From Ascaphus truei (lineage: Eukaryota; Chordata; Amphibia; Anura; Ascaphidae): a DNA stretch of 64,000 nucleotides. Position numbers and translations under genes: made by a program. The stretch is from the NCBI GenBank assembly GCA_036426205.1, contig WSYH01001942.1, positions 1 through 64,000 of the forward strand. Direction: 5' to 3'. This document shows, one piece after another, positions 32,516-42,149 of this stretch. Position 1 is the stretch's first letter; every line of letters starts with the position of its first letter. The notes under the pieces were generated by a model that made no database searches, was not told the DNA's origin, and saw only the letters and a program-made list of their open reading frames with translations.

Positions 32516-33179
32516 AAAGGGAATCTATAGTGACAAGAAACTCCAAGTCATACTAAGAGAAAAGGGAGTGGACGAAGGGAGAAAAAGGTCCCTAATAACA
32601 TGCACTCATCAGCCACATGAAAAAAATTGCAAAGGTAGCAAATCAGAAGTCAGGATTATATAAACATGAACATGAAGAAAGTCCCTAACACACAGATGTA
32701 AATTGGGTTGCTTAAAAATCACTTTAATAGGTCCGTGGACCAATATAAAATAAAAGGAGACACTAGCACAACAACTACAAAACCTCCTAATAACTCAGTG
32801 CAGCTCTTTCATTGAAAGCACTTTCTCCCTGGTAATTACTGAAGTAGTTTGGGGTATATTGTTAACCTACCTTCACTTACTTTTATGTACACAGTGCTAC
32901 AGGTAAGTCTCATGATTCAAGGACCCCTTATTGTTATTATGCACTGAGTTATTAGGAGGTTTTGTAGTTGTTGTGCTAGTGTCTCCTTTTATTTTATATT
33001 GCCCCATGGACCTATTAAACTAATTTTTAAGCTATCCAATTTACATCTGTGTGTTAGGGACTTTCTTCCCATTCGTGTGTATATAATCCTGACTTTATTT
33101 GCCACCTTTGAAAAATTTTTCATGTGGCTGTTGAGTGCATGTTACTAGGGAACTTTTTCTCCCCTCGTCCAATCCCTTC
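32516..33179. mobile_element. Foldback-type DNA element, copy 2
   Basis: Arms of about 240 bp (about 32565-32810 and 32940-33178) are inverted repeats running from GTGGACGAAGGGAG to the inner CTCCTAATAACTCAGTGC. It has no coding sequence. It abuts old foamy pol at 33180 exactly as in the left copy at 3235/3236. Confidence 0.75.
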
Positions 33180-33347
33180 AATTACAACCATAGAATTATT
33201 GTTGACTAATTTGTATGAGTTTTTTTTTAGGATAACCAGGTGGATTAGGCCTGGTAATATCCAAGCAAGCATTTAACTCTACATTGAGACTGGTTGGTTT
33301 AGCTTGTGCTCTAGCTAACACTTTGTTAACAGCACATTTCTGACTTT
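33180..33347 (-). pseudogene. pol: Old foamy pol fragment, 3' side of a Gypsy insertion
   Basis: It is homologous to the region between RNase H and integrase in the main provirus (28721-28885), with clear divergence and indels. It is continuous with 38059 onward once the Gypsy element and one copy of its target duplication are disregarded. It has no open frame. Confidence 0.82.
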
Positions 33348-33352
33348 GAGCG
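33348..33352. repeat. Target site duplication GAGCG (left)
   Basis: GAGCG here and at 38054-38058 flank the TG...CA ends of the Gypsy element. Five bases is the usual duplication for Ty3/Gypsy integrases. Confidence 0.85.
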
Positions 33353-34020
33353 TGTAACGGATCGGGGGACTCGCAGTTCCCAGTGTGTCCCCGTCACCCC
33401 TGGTTACAGAGGGCGCGCGCACCCGCTCTAGTTACTTACCACCCCCACGCTCTGGCTCCGCCCCCCATCGGTTGCAGGCTATTACCCTTGATTACCTCCC
33501 TGTTTCCTCCCCTGCTCTCACTGACCTATCCCTGCAAGTACCCACTCAAACCTATGCTCCTCTCTGCATCCCTATTGGCCCTCCTTCCCATATAACCCCA
33601 CCCTGTCCTCTCATTCCTTGCTCTGCATAGCTTTCCTGTAGCTCCTGTGTGTGCAGTGTCTATGCCTAGCTCCCTTGTCTGTTTCAGCCCTGGTTCCTGT
33701 CCCTGCCCCTGTTTGGATTCCTTTGGTTTGAACTTGAACTCTGCTTTGGACTTGACTACGCTGCTCTCTTCTGCCCTTGAACTCTGGCTTTTGGCCATCA
33801 CTACGCTGCTCTCTCCAACCCCTGAACTCTGGCACTTGGACATTACCCTCTGACCTCTGGCACCCTGGACTCAGCAAGTGTTACGTTAACCCTTACTCAC
33901 CAGGCCCGGCAAAGCTACTACCACACTCCGGGCACGCCATCACTGCTGTGGGTGCGTGTTATACCCGTAACCACCTCAGTACTGGGGACTGGCCAGGTCT
34001 GCGGGCATACAGGTGTTACA
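33353..34020 (+). repeat. Gypsy family 1 5' LTR
   Basis: A 668-bp LTR, TGTAACGG to GTTACA. TATA box TATAA at 33591-33595 (CATATAACCCC context). Predicted transcript start GCTCTGCATA at 33620-33629, 29 bp downstream, which is complementary to the primer site right after the LTR. The 3' partner is reduced to 41 bp at 38013-38053. Confidence 0.9.
33620..33629 (+). promoter_or_regulatory. Predicted Gypsy RNA 5' end / self-primer
   Basis: GCTCTGCATA is the exact reverse complement of TATGCAGAGC at 34022-34031 and lies at transcription-start distance (29 bp) from the TATA box. In the Tf1/sushi group the RNA's first ~11 bases fold onto the primer site and are cut to prime reverse transcription. Confidence 0.7.
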
Positions 34021-34021
34021 T

Positions 34022-34031
34022 TATGCAGAGC
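34022..34031 (+). promoter_or_regulatory. Self-priming primer binding site (Gypsy family 1)
   Basis: TATGCAGAGC begins one base after the LTR end. It pairs 10 of 10 with 33620-33629. The gag ATG (34023-34025) is embedded in it, leaving no space for a separate tRNA primer site. Confidence 0.75.
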
Positions 34032-34934
34032 CCAACAAATGCAGACCCCCCTGAGGTGGGCCAAGGTGTCTCCATGGAACATTGGCAATTCCTAAATGAC
34101 CAACTCTCCCATGTCACACAGCGACTTTCTAATTTGTCCCTCCGGGAAGCTCCTGTGGCACCATCTACCCTAGTCCCAGTGCCTATAAGTAATCTGGGGC
34201 CACGTATTCCACCCCCCAACCGGTACGACAGGGATCCCCTCGCTTGCCGAGGGTTCCTGAATCAGTGTGATGTTCAATTTGAGATGTCCCCGTCCCACTT
34301 CCCTACTGGTCATACTAAGGTGGCCTATGTTTATGCCCTACTAACTGGCGACGCTCTCGCTTGGGCTTCTCCCCTCTGGGAACACAGACCAGATATAACC
34401 CAAGATTACTCCAAATTCCGGCACGAGTTCCAACAGGTTTTTGACACACCAGCGCGTAGGGAGACTGCCGCTTTTTCCTTGTTTCATCTCTTTCAGGCTT
34501 GTAGGTCAGCTGCAAGATACGCAGTGGAGTTCTGCACAATCGCTGCAGAAACTCAGTGGAACGATGAAGCGCTCGCTGCGGCATACTGGCACGGTTTGTC
34601 CGAATCTCTCAAAGATGACCTTGCAGCTCACGACTGGCCTTCATTCCTCGAGGAACTCATTGCCCTCAGTATCCGGATGGATCAGTGTACTCAGGAACGA
34701 CGCCACGAGCGTCACCGTTCTCATTCTCTCTCGACCTTGCCTGTTTCTCCTAGGTCTCCTTCATTGGCCCTCTCTGCGTTGGATGCCCTGGAACCGATGC
34801 ATATCAGTAGTCAACAGCTTCGGGCCACTGAGAAAGCGCGACGCTGTTGGGAGGGTCTCTGCTTCTACTGCGGTTCCCCAGAACACCAACTTCGTCACTG
34901 CCACTTGCAACCGGGAAACGGGAACGCCCAGTAA
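34023..34934 (+). CDS. gag: Ty3/Gypsy Gag, intact frame
   Basis: An open frame from the ATG inside the primer site to TAA at 34932-34934, 303 codons. The upstream in-frame extension into the LTR is ignored because it precedes the LTR-gag border. The central capsid-like region has the Asn-Gln-Cys-Asp-Val-Gln-Phe and Leu-Ala-Trp-Ala-Ser-Pro-Leu-Trp segments shared by all gag copies here. One zinc knuckle Cys-x2-Cys-x4-His-x4-Cys lies near the C-terminus. Pol follows in another frame. It would form the retrotransposon particle. It is intact although its pol is not. Confidence 0.88.
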   Translation: MQSPTNADPPEVGQGVSMEHWQFLNDQLSHVTQRLSNLSLREAPVAPSTLVPVPISNLGPRIPPPNRYDRDPLACRGFLNQCDVQFEMSPSHFPTGHTKVAYVYALLTGDALAWASPLWEHRPDITQDYSKFRHEFQQVFDTPARRETAAFSLFHLFQACRSAARYAVEFCTIAAETQWNDEALAAAYWHGLSESLKDDLAAHDWPSFLEELIALSIRMDQCTQERRHERHRSHSLSTLPVSPRSPSLALSALDALEPMHISSQQLRATEKARRCWEGLCFYCGSPEHQLRHCHLQPGNGNAQ

Positions 34935-36007
34935 AGTTAGAGGGGCTTCTACTGGGTACTATTTCTCCTTGCCCCTCTCTCCCTAAGGAACTACCGAAGA
35001 AAATTTTCCTCCCCATAACTCTCGTGGGTCCGGATCTTCAAGTAGAGGTTGAAGCCTTCATCGATTCCGGGTCTGGTGGCAATTTTCTTGATCACACCTT
35101 CGCTTGCAGCAAACAAATACCGTTAGTCAAGAAAAAGTCGCCCATCGGCCTGGAGGCTATTGATGGTTGACCGCTCCAACCAGCCTTCATCATTTGGGAG
35201 TCTATTCCACTTAGCCTGACCACCACGGATGGTCATACCGAGGTAATGGTCTTCGATGTTTTCCACTCCCCTACTGTCCAGGTTATTCTAGGATTGACGT
35301 GGCTTCAGTTGCACAACCCGCGTATAGATTGGGCCAATGTATTGCCGATCAAATGGGCCGATACCGCAGAGAAGACGGTTTCTCCTTCTGTTGCCATACT
35401 CGCTGGCCTCGACACCACCTCATCATCCTACTCTGCTTTGCCGAAGGTATACCATGAATACTTAGATGTCTTCAATATAATCCAGGCTGACGTGTTACCC
35501 CCTCATCGCTCTTATGACTGTCCCATTGATTTGATTCCTGGAACCATACTCCCCAAGTCCAAGTCTTATCCCTTATCTGTGCCCGAGACGGAAGCGATGA
35601 CGCCATACATCCAGGAGAATCTTAAGAAGGGGTTCATCCGAAATTCCACCTCCCCTGCCGGGGCAGGCATCTTCTTCGTGAAAAAGAAGGATGGCTTCTT
35701 AAGACCCTGTATCGACTTTCGTGGGCTTAACAAGATTACGGTAAAAAAACGTTACCCCCTTCCTTTGATTTCAGAACTCTTCAACCGTCTACAAGGTGCC
35801 TCTATATTCTCCAAACTCGATTTAAGAGAAGCCTACAATCTTATTCGTATAAGGGACGGGGACGAATGGAAAACCGCGTTTAATACGCGTTTGGGACATT
35901 GTGAGTATTTGGTGATGCCGTTTGGCCTTTGCAATGCCCACGCTGTTTTCCAAGAGTTCATGAACGATATCTTCCGGGACATTTTGGGAACATTCGTCAT
36001 CGTATAA
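34935..36007 (+). pseudogene. pol: Ty3/Gypsy protease and RT (N-terminal part)
   Basis: Protease with Asp-Ser-Gly-Ser-Gly-Gly-Asn-Phe at about 35065-35090 ends in a TGA at 35168. RT reopens at 35246 and shows [19 protein letters not shown] and Met-Pro-Phe-Gly-Leu-Cys-Asn-Ala. At 36005-36007 the frame hits a stop just where Tyr-Leu-Asp-Asp should follow. Comparison with 12900-12960 indicates a short deletion that removed the catalytic motif, so RT is inactive. Confidence 0.88.
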
Positions 36008-37050
36008 GCTTGGAGGAGCACATTCGCCATACCAAACTGGTACTCTCTCGACTTCGTGCTAATCGCCTGTACGCGAAAATGGAGAAATGTCTGTTCCATC
36101 AATCTTCCACAGCCTTTTTAGGCTATTTAATCTCTGACAAAGGCTTCACCATGGACCCTGAGAAATTGAAGTCTGTACTCGACTGGTCGCTGCCAAACTC
36201 CTTCAAAGCCGTGCTGCTCTTCCTTGGCTTTGCTAATTACTACCGGAAATTCATCCGTAATTTCTCCACTATTGCTCTACCTATCACTGCCTTGACCAAG
36301 AAAGGTGCTGATCCGACTGTTTGGTCCCTCAAGGCCACTGAAGCCTTCGACTTCCTCAAGAGAGCCTTCGTGTCTGCCCCCATCCTTCGGCATCCAGATA
36401 CTTCCCTTCCTTTTACTCTAGAAGTAGACGCCTCAGATGTGGGAGCCGGCGTAGTGCTTTCTCAGAGATCTTCCCCACAGGAAAAACTCTATCCTTGTGG
36501 ATTCTTTTCTAGGAAGTTCTCTTCGGCCGAGAGAAATTATGATGTCGGCAATCGTGAGCTTCTGGCCATCAAGTTGGCTCTCCAAGAATGGAGACATCTC
36601 CTCGAGGGTACGAAGGAGCAAGTAGCCATCCTCACGACCACAAAAACTTATTGTACATTGAGGGAGCTCACCGGTTGGGATCTCGTCAAGCTCGTTGGGT
36701 TTTGTTCTTTTCGCGGTTCAATTACACAATCTCTTATATTCCTGGCACCAAGAATATCAAAGCCGACGCCCTGTCTCGTCAGTTCTCCACGGAGAACGAA
36801 TCTAATGAATCTTCGGAGACGATTCTTCCCGCTAAGTGTATTATTTCCGCCAACAACTTTGATGTCTTGGATGAAATCAATAAAGCCCAGGCTCATATTC
36901 CTAGGAGATTTAAAGTGCCAGAAGGATGGTTGTACGCTGCCCCACGTTTTCGCCACAAAATACTTCTATGGGGACATTTGTCTAGATCTGCTGGCCATCC
37001 AGGCTTCAAGAGGACGTGGATCTTATCAAACGGACCTTTTGGTGGCCTAA
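36008..37050 (+). pseudogene. pol: Ty3/Gypsy RT thumb, RNase H and integrase N-terminal region
   Basis: A shifted frame continues with the RT thumb (Ala-Phe-Leu-Gly-Tyr-Leu-Ile-Ser), then RNase H with Leu-Glu-Val-Asp-Ala-Ser-Asp and Asn-Arg-Glu-Leu-Leu-Ala. A frameshift near 36650 moves the RNase H end (Ala-Asp-Ala-Leu-Ser-Arg) to another frame, which reaches the integrase zinc-binding entry (Gly-His-Pro-Gly) before stopping near 37053. Confidence 0.88.
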
Positions 37051-38012
37051 GATGAACAGGGACATTATTGACTTCACCAGAGCTTGTCCAGTCTGTGCCC
37101 AGAGCAAATCCGCCCGACACAAACCTTCTGGTCTCCTCATGCCTCTTCCTATTCCGTAACAACCTTGGAAACATATCTCCATGGACTTTATTGTGGAACT
37201 TTCCAATTCTAAAAGGATGAATACGATCCTTGTCGTAGTAGACAGTTTTTCCAAGCATACACACTTTATACCCCTCAAGGGTCTTCCCAATTCAGCCACC
37301 TTGGCCAACGTTTTTTCTAAGATTACACGGTGTTCCTATTTCGATTGTTTCGGACAGAGGTTCTCAATTCATTTCTACGTTTTGGCGAGCTTTTTCTCAA
37401 AGACTTGGCATTTCCCTTCTATTTTCCTCGGGTTATCACCCACAAACCAACGGGCAGACGGAGAGAATGAATCAGACACTGGAACAGTATCTCAGATGCT
37501 TCGTGTCTGAATCGCAGGACAATTGGGTGGACCTGTTACCCTGGGCTGAGTTTGCCATTAACTCATTAAGAAACGAATCCACGCAAGAGTCGCCTTTTTT
37601 CATTAACTATCGATTTCATCCCAGCAGTCTTCCCCTCTCCTCCCTCCCCTCTGGTGTTCCCGCAGTGGATTCTCACATTTCCTGTCTTCAAAATTCTTGG
37701 AAAAAGATCTTAAAGGCTTTGCAAGCTTCCGTTCAGAAAACGCAAGCTGATCGGCGACGTCAAGTGAGCCCAGTATTCAAACCTTGAGACAGAGTTTGGC
37801 TATCGTCCAAAAATATCAAGCTCAAGACTACTTCCCAGAAACTGGCCCCGAGATTCTTGGGTCCTTTCAAGGTCCTTGAAAGGATCAACCCGGTCGCATA
37901 CCGACTTGCACTTCCCCCTACTATGAAAATCCCTTCAGTTTTCCACGTGTCGCTCCTTAAACCCCTGATCCAAAATGCCCATTTTCCAGATCACCCTCAG
38001 AGACCTAACCCA
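37051..38012 (+). pseudogene. pol: Ty3/Gypsy integrase, C-terminally truncated
   Basis: It has the zinc-finger cysteines (Cys-Pro-Val-Cys-Ala), an in-frame stop near 37158, the catalytic core start (Ser-Met-Asp-Phe-Ile-Val-Glu-Leu), a damaged middle around 37330-37460, and the core end with Trp-Ala-Glu-Phe-Ala-Ile-Asn. The C-terminal domain ends with Val-Phe-His-Val-Ser-Leu-Leu-Lys-Pro, after which chromoviral elements of this group often have a chromodomain. Here sequence jumps to the LTR end at 38013, so any chromodomain and most of the 3' LTR were deleted. Confidence 0.85.
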
Positions 38013-38053
38013 TACTGGGGACTGGCCAGGTCTGCGGGCATACAGGCATTACA
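38013..38053 (+). repeat. Gypsy 3' LTR stub
   Basis: The last 41 bp match the 5' LTR end (TACTGGGGACTGGCCAGG onward) and terminate in CATTACA. GAGCG follows at 38054-38058, the right copy of the target duplication, so the outer end is authentic and the loss was internal. Confidence 0.85.
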
Positions 38054-38058
38054 GAGCG

Positions 38059-39320
38059 AGAGAATATGCAAACTGATTACCCATAGTGTGAACAGACGTA
38101 CCAAGCGTTCTATGCGCTGGCTCATTTACAATTGCAATATCAGGCTTTTGTTCAAGATAGGCATCTATGGCCTTCCATTTAGCAATATTCATTAAAGGTT
38201 TTCTTTTAATAGTTAAAAAAACATTGGATTTCTATGTGGGGAGATCCATGGAGCACAGACCGAGCTAAGTATGGTGAATGTGTAATTACTAGTACTGGAC
38301 CTTTGTCTGTAAGTGCTTATTTTAATGCAAATATGAGTGCATGTATCTCAGCTTACTGTGCTGGATGGTCTCCTATTGGCAATTGTTTGTCATATTTAGC
38401 TATTCCTGATCCTGCTGATTTATTGATTCCTTCTTTATTAAAATCTACCGCGGATCCATCTGTGTAATAAAGACATTCATAGTAATCATTGGGATGTGTT
38501 TGAGTTTCCCATCGTAAACCGTCAAATGAAGATGATAAATCATCCAATGAAGTTACTGTTTTATCATGTACAAAATGCATTTGAGGATCTTCTAACAATG
38601 TATACCATTTTAACCGGCGACTTCTCAGCACTTTTCTATCTGGTATTGTTTGTTTTTGTAATGTAGCCAGCGAGGTCACGGCAGTATAGATATAAATATC
38701 TTGTCCATGTGCCAAACTCTGGATTTCAACACGGTTATCGTGACTGCAGGAAGCAATTTTTTATGCGATAAATATTTATTTTCTGTACATGAAAATACAT
38801 ATGACAGAAGTATAATTGGTGTAATTTCCATTGAATTATAAATTCTGATATATGCTGCCTGTAATGAAATATTAATGTAAGCTGACAATGCTTTTGTTGT
38901 CACATTGAGCCAAATGAGAAGCATAATTTATGGCTTCTAACAACTTACGTAATGCCTCATCCTCATCAGTAGTCCACTGAAAAGGTTTTTTTGGGACAGC
39001 TGTTCTGATCTTATCTCTCTAGCGATCGCTATGTGCAAAGGAGAAATTAGAACATTAAAATCTGGGATGAATATCATTGAAAAATTCAGTGAGCAAACAA
39101 CACTTCTTAACTGCTTCAGTGTTTTTAGAATGCAAGTGGTTGACACTTTCTCTTTTTAATTATGTGAAAGCCATCTTCCTGGCTCAGAAATGTCAAAGCC
39201 TGAGAATGTCACTTTCTCTCTTGCAAGCTGCGATTTTTTCAAAGAAACCACATACCCTGCGTCTGCTAATGTTTTGAAAATTTCTGTCAGAACTTTAAAG
39301 TGTTTTTATTCACTACCATG
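38059..39320 (-). pseudogene. pol: Old foamy pol: RNase H to RT thumb
   Basis: Homologous to 28890-30200 of the main provirus. A frame at 38353-38715 carries the RNase H entry Tyr-Tyr-Thr-Asp-Gly-Ser and the upstream connection region. Frames at 38676-38924 and 38937-39146 carry connection and thumb. Many frameshifts, deletions and substitutions separate them. Divergence from the main provirus is high, so this is an older or different foamy lineage. Confidence 0.85.
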
Positions 39321-39790
39321 TGGGATAAAGATATCGTCTACATAAATATCCACGCCCTCAAATCTTGCCAAGAATGAGACCATATCGGCTGTAAACAAGG
39401 CAGGAGAATTTACAAAACCTTGAGGCAGCCGTGTCCAAACATACTGTTTCCCCATGAAAATGCAGTAGCTCTCAGGTGTTATCTCAAGTGACCAATACCC
39501 GTTCGTTATATCTAACGTGGTCTTAAATTGTTTCCTTTGTAGCCCACTCAATATAGAAGGTGAATGTGTGCTTTATTCGGCTACAGAAGGCATTACTTTA
39601 TTCACTTCTCTGTAATCTAATACCAATCTCCAACTACCATCTGGGTTTGGAACTGGATATACGACAGTGTTCATTTGACTAAATTGTTCACGTAGAACAC
39701 CTTTCTTAATGAAATCACTAATCATTGTTTCTATACGATCTAGTGCAGTTTGGTTAATTTTGTATTGTGCCTGTTTCTTTGGCATAATTG
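39306..39790 (-). pseudogene. pol: Old foamy pol: RT fingers and palm
   Basis: Frames at 39573-39785 and 39306-39551 carry RT fingers (Trp-Arg-Leu-Val-Leu-Asp-Tyr-Arg) and palm (Thr-Thr-Leu-Asp-Ile-Thr-Asn-Gly, Leu-Pro-Gln-Gly-Phe, and the catalytic Tyr-Val-Asp-Asp). This is the section that the main provirus has lost, so it documents the deletion there. A stop and frame change near 39560 separate the two halves. Confidence 0.88.
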
Positions 39791-40260
39791 TCCCGGTAGC
39801 AATATGATGGCAAATCCCTTTCCTATAACTTACTTGGTTTTCCCATGATTAAATTTTTTTTATGTTTTACAGCCATTGGTACAATTGGGATTATTACTAA
39901 AATCACTTTTATCAACTTGTTCCCTGATTAATGTGTCAACATCCACCTTAATGGTTAATTTCAGCTGTGGTTTTACCACTTCCTCTGTAATACATAAAAA
40001 ATGTACAACTTTGTAAGCGATAAAAAACTGACAATTTAAATAATTATGTTCTACCAGTTCTAACAAAACTTTTCTCCTATTAATTTTTAATTCCAAATTA
40101 TACGAAGGATGAGTTCCCTGTCCTTCCAAAGTTTCTATCGTTATATATTTTACATATTCCTCATCAATTAAAATATTATTTTGAACAAGTAATATCAGCT
40201 TGTGTCTAAATAACCATCATATTTTATTTTCCTTTGTATTCTATTTGTAATTTTAAATCA
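39791..40260 (-). pseudogene. pol: Old foamy pol: protease region
   Basis: A frame at 39860-40129 matches the protease C-terminal half of 30202-30420. The active-site loop at about 40190-40205 is frameshifted by a missing base but fits the same Asp-Thr-Gln-Ala-Asp loop seen in the main provirus. Confidence 0.8.
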
Positions 40261-40925
40261 TTAATTTTTCACAAGCCCCTGAGGGGTCCTATGCATCAGT
40301 TCCCTTTGTAAATTTTCTACAGTTTTCTTGGTTGATGCAGCTGTCACACCTTTCACCTCTTTCTGACTATTTATACTATTTGAACTCCTATTTGAATTTC
40401 AGCTAGGGAGGATATGGTAACTTTCCTGTGCATCTTTTCATACACATTACTGATCACCAGTCTCCAGCTTCTGCTAAGGTAAGTGACAATCCTGTGGGTA
40501 GTAACACATTTACTAAAGTTAGTTTCTGTACTGGGTTAGGTGTAGGGTAAATTCCATCCAGCGAATGTGTTCTTTCATTCATCATAAGGGTATTTCCTAT
40601 GGTCAGTAAGCAATTTTCCTATTATAGCCTTTATATTGGACATCAGAATTCCTACCAGTCCTTGAGCAGTCATAACCCATCATTCCTAATAATACATTTA
40701 TTATTTATCGCATTAACGTTATTTCGGCTAATGCACTATTTCTTTCCTCCCATTTTCTGCTTGTGCTCCTAATTCATCCTGTGTAACTGGTGTGTATAAA
40801 TGTGAGCGAAGTGAACCCCACCTTGTTCCACGCCTATTATTACCATTGCATCATCATAGCATAAATTAATTACTGTTTGATCTAGAAGATCGTATGCTTG
40901 TTGGCCATATCTAAAAACAGGTGGA
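40261..40925 (-). pseudogene. gag: Old foamy gag, decayed
   Basis: Nucleotide similarity to gag at 31280-31870 (for example the region over the Asp-Ser-Val-Ile-Ser segment near 40440-40470 and the segment before it at 40490-40580), with an internal deletion of the C-terminal third and no open frame. It ends near 40925 at the non-viral 75-bp repeat. No LTR for this old element is visible. Confidence 0.75.
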
Positions 40926-41091
40926 TCTCTGTTTTCTCACTGTGCATTGGTCAGACTTGTCTTTTAAGCGGGAGTCTTTGAATCAGCAAGGATTATATCA
41001 GGTACTACAAGTAAATCAGTGAGAAGTAAACTTGTCATTGAAGTGGAAGCATTAGAATCAGTAATGAGTACTGTACATCAGACACTGCAGG
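40926..41091 (-). repeat. Coding-like ~75-bp tandem repeat array, left part
   Basis: Units of the array also found at 42932-43455 and 44600-44700. Each holds AGAATCAGTAAT, ACATCAGACACT and GAACTTGTCTTTAAAG-like blocks. The last four bases CAGG (41088-41091) are the left target duplication of the foamy insertion. Confidence 0.7.
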
Positions 41092-41178
41092 TGTTATGGA
41101 TTACAGGTATCTTATGGCATATAACGCATAATTAATACAGGTCACAGTATATATATATAGTATCATTATATGGCCTAG
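41092..41178 (+). repeat. Inverted foamy U3 end
   Basis: The first ~87 bp of the foamy LTR in plus orientation, from TGTTATGGATTACAGG to TATGGCCTAG. It is the reverse complement of 42845-42931. It then joins gag sequence of the opposite strand, so this insertion has U3 termini on both sides. Confidence 0.9.
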
Positions 41179-41997
41179 CTATATGGCTGCTACAATCCCA
41201 CTAGTCTTATTAACCTGTCCTAGTGTATCTGCCAATGAAGAAATAGTAACTTTTCCGTGGGTTTTCTCATACACATTGCTGATGACTGAATCCCAGTCTC
41301 GTGCTTCAGCCAATGTGATTGACAAACCCGCAGGCAGCAAGGAATTCACTAAAGCAAGTTTTTGGTGTGCGGTCGGTGTAGGATACACTCCATCTAAAGA
41401 GTGCGTTCTCTCATTGAGCCATAATGCAATGTCTTTTGGATTCGTTGGTAACTGACCAATTGTCGCTTTAATATTGGCCATTGGGATACAAACTTGTACC
41501 CAAGCTGGTACGTCAATTAACGCTTGAGCTCCTCTTGTTGCTAAGAGGACATTAATAATTTCTCTTAGCAGCGTGATTTCTGCAGTAGCATTAGCACGCT
41601 CTGTTGCAACATCCCGTGCAGCTTGTGTTAACTCAGGTAATGTAACTGGTGTAAATAAGTGTGTGTGATTCTCCCCATATTTCGCACCAGAATTAATAGG
41701 ACCATGTCTGTCCACGCCTGTAGCAATCACAGGCTGTTGCCCCAAAATGACAGTCGCTGCATTATGTGTCAAATTAATGATCGTGTGTGTCAACGGGTTT
41801 TATGCCTGTTGTATGTATTGATATGTGACTGGATCAGCTGTGGTGTCTATTGTTAGATAGCAGTATCTTGCCCCAGGTCCCCACGGGCCAAATTGAATTT
41901 CAAATGCCAGAGTTTCACCATTAATCAGATCTCTATGATACTGACTTCTCATTAAAACATTCAGATCTGCAGCTCGTGCAAAATCTATAAAAGCCAT
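41179..41997 (-). pseudogene. gag: Foamy gag 5' part, truncated, one nonsense codon
   Basis: About 270 codons of gag from the ATG at 41997, very close to 31200-32036. A TAA replaces a Tyr codon near 41800, splitting the frame into 41800-41997 and 41179-41793. The targeting-signal-like Phe-Gly-Pro-Trp-Gly-Pro-Gly-Ala-Arg is intact. It ends at the inverted U3 junction at about 41179-41186. Confidence 0.92.
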
Positions 41998-42133
41998 GAT
42001 ATACTATATATATATATATAATGAAAATTGTATCTTCTCTATTATAAAGAGGAAATAGCATACACGTGTACTTTCAAGATTAAATGGGTAACATAAGATT
42101 TATGACTTATTTATACAACTCATGAGTAATTAA

Positions 42134-42149
42134 CCACGTTTGGGCGCCA
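42134..42149 (-). promoter_or_regulatory. Foamy primer binding site, second copy
   Basis: The same 16 bases as at 32177-32192, next to the end of the LTR at 42150. The leader to gag is ~135 bp with a TA repeat. Confidence 0.88.

Noticed and set aside
33777..34022. Extension of Gypsy gag upstream into the LTR
   Set aside because: The in-frame upstream part lies inside the LTR U5 region; the LTR end and primer site mark the true start at 34023.
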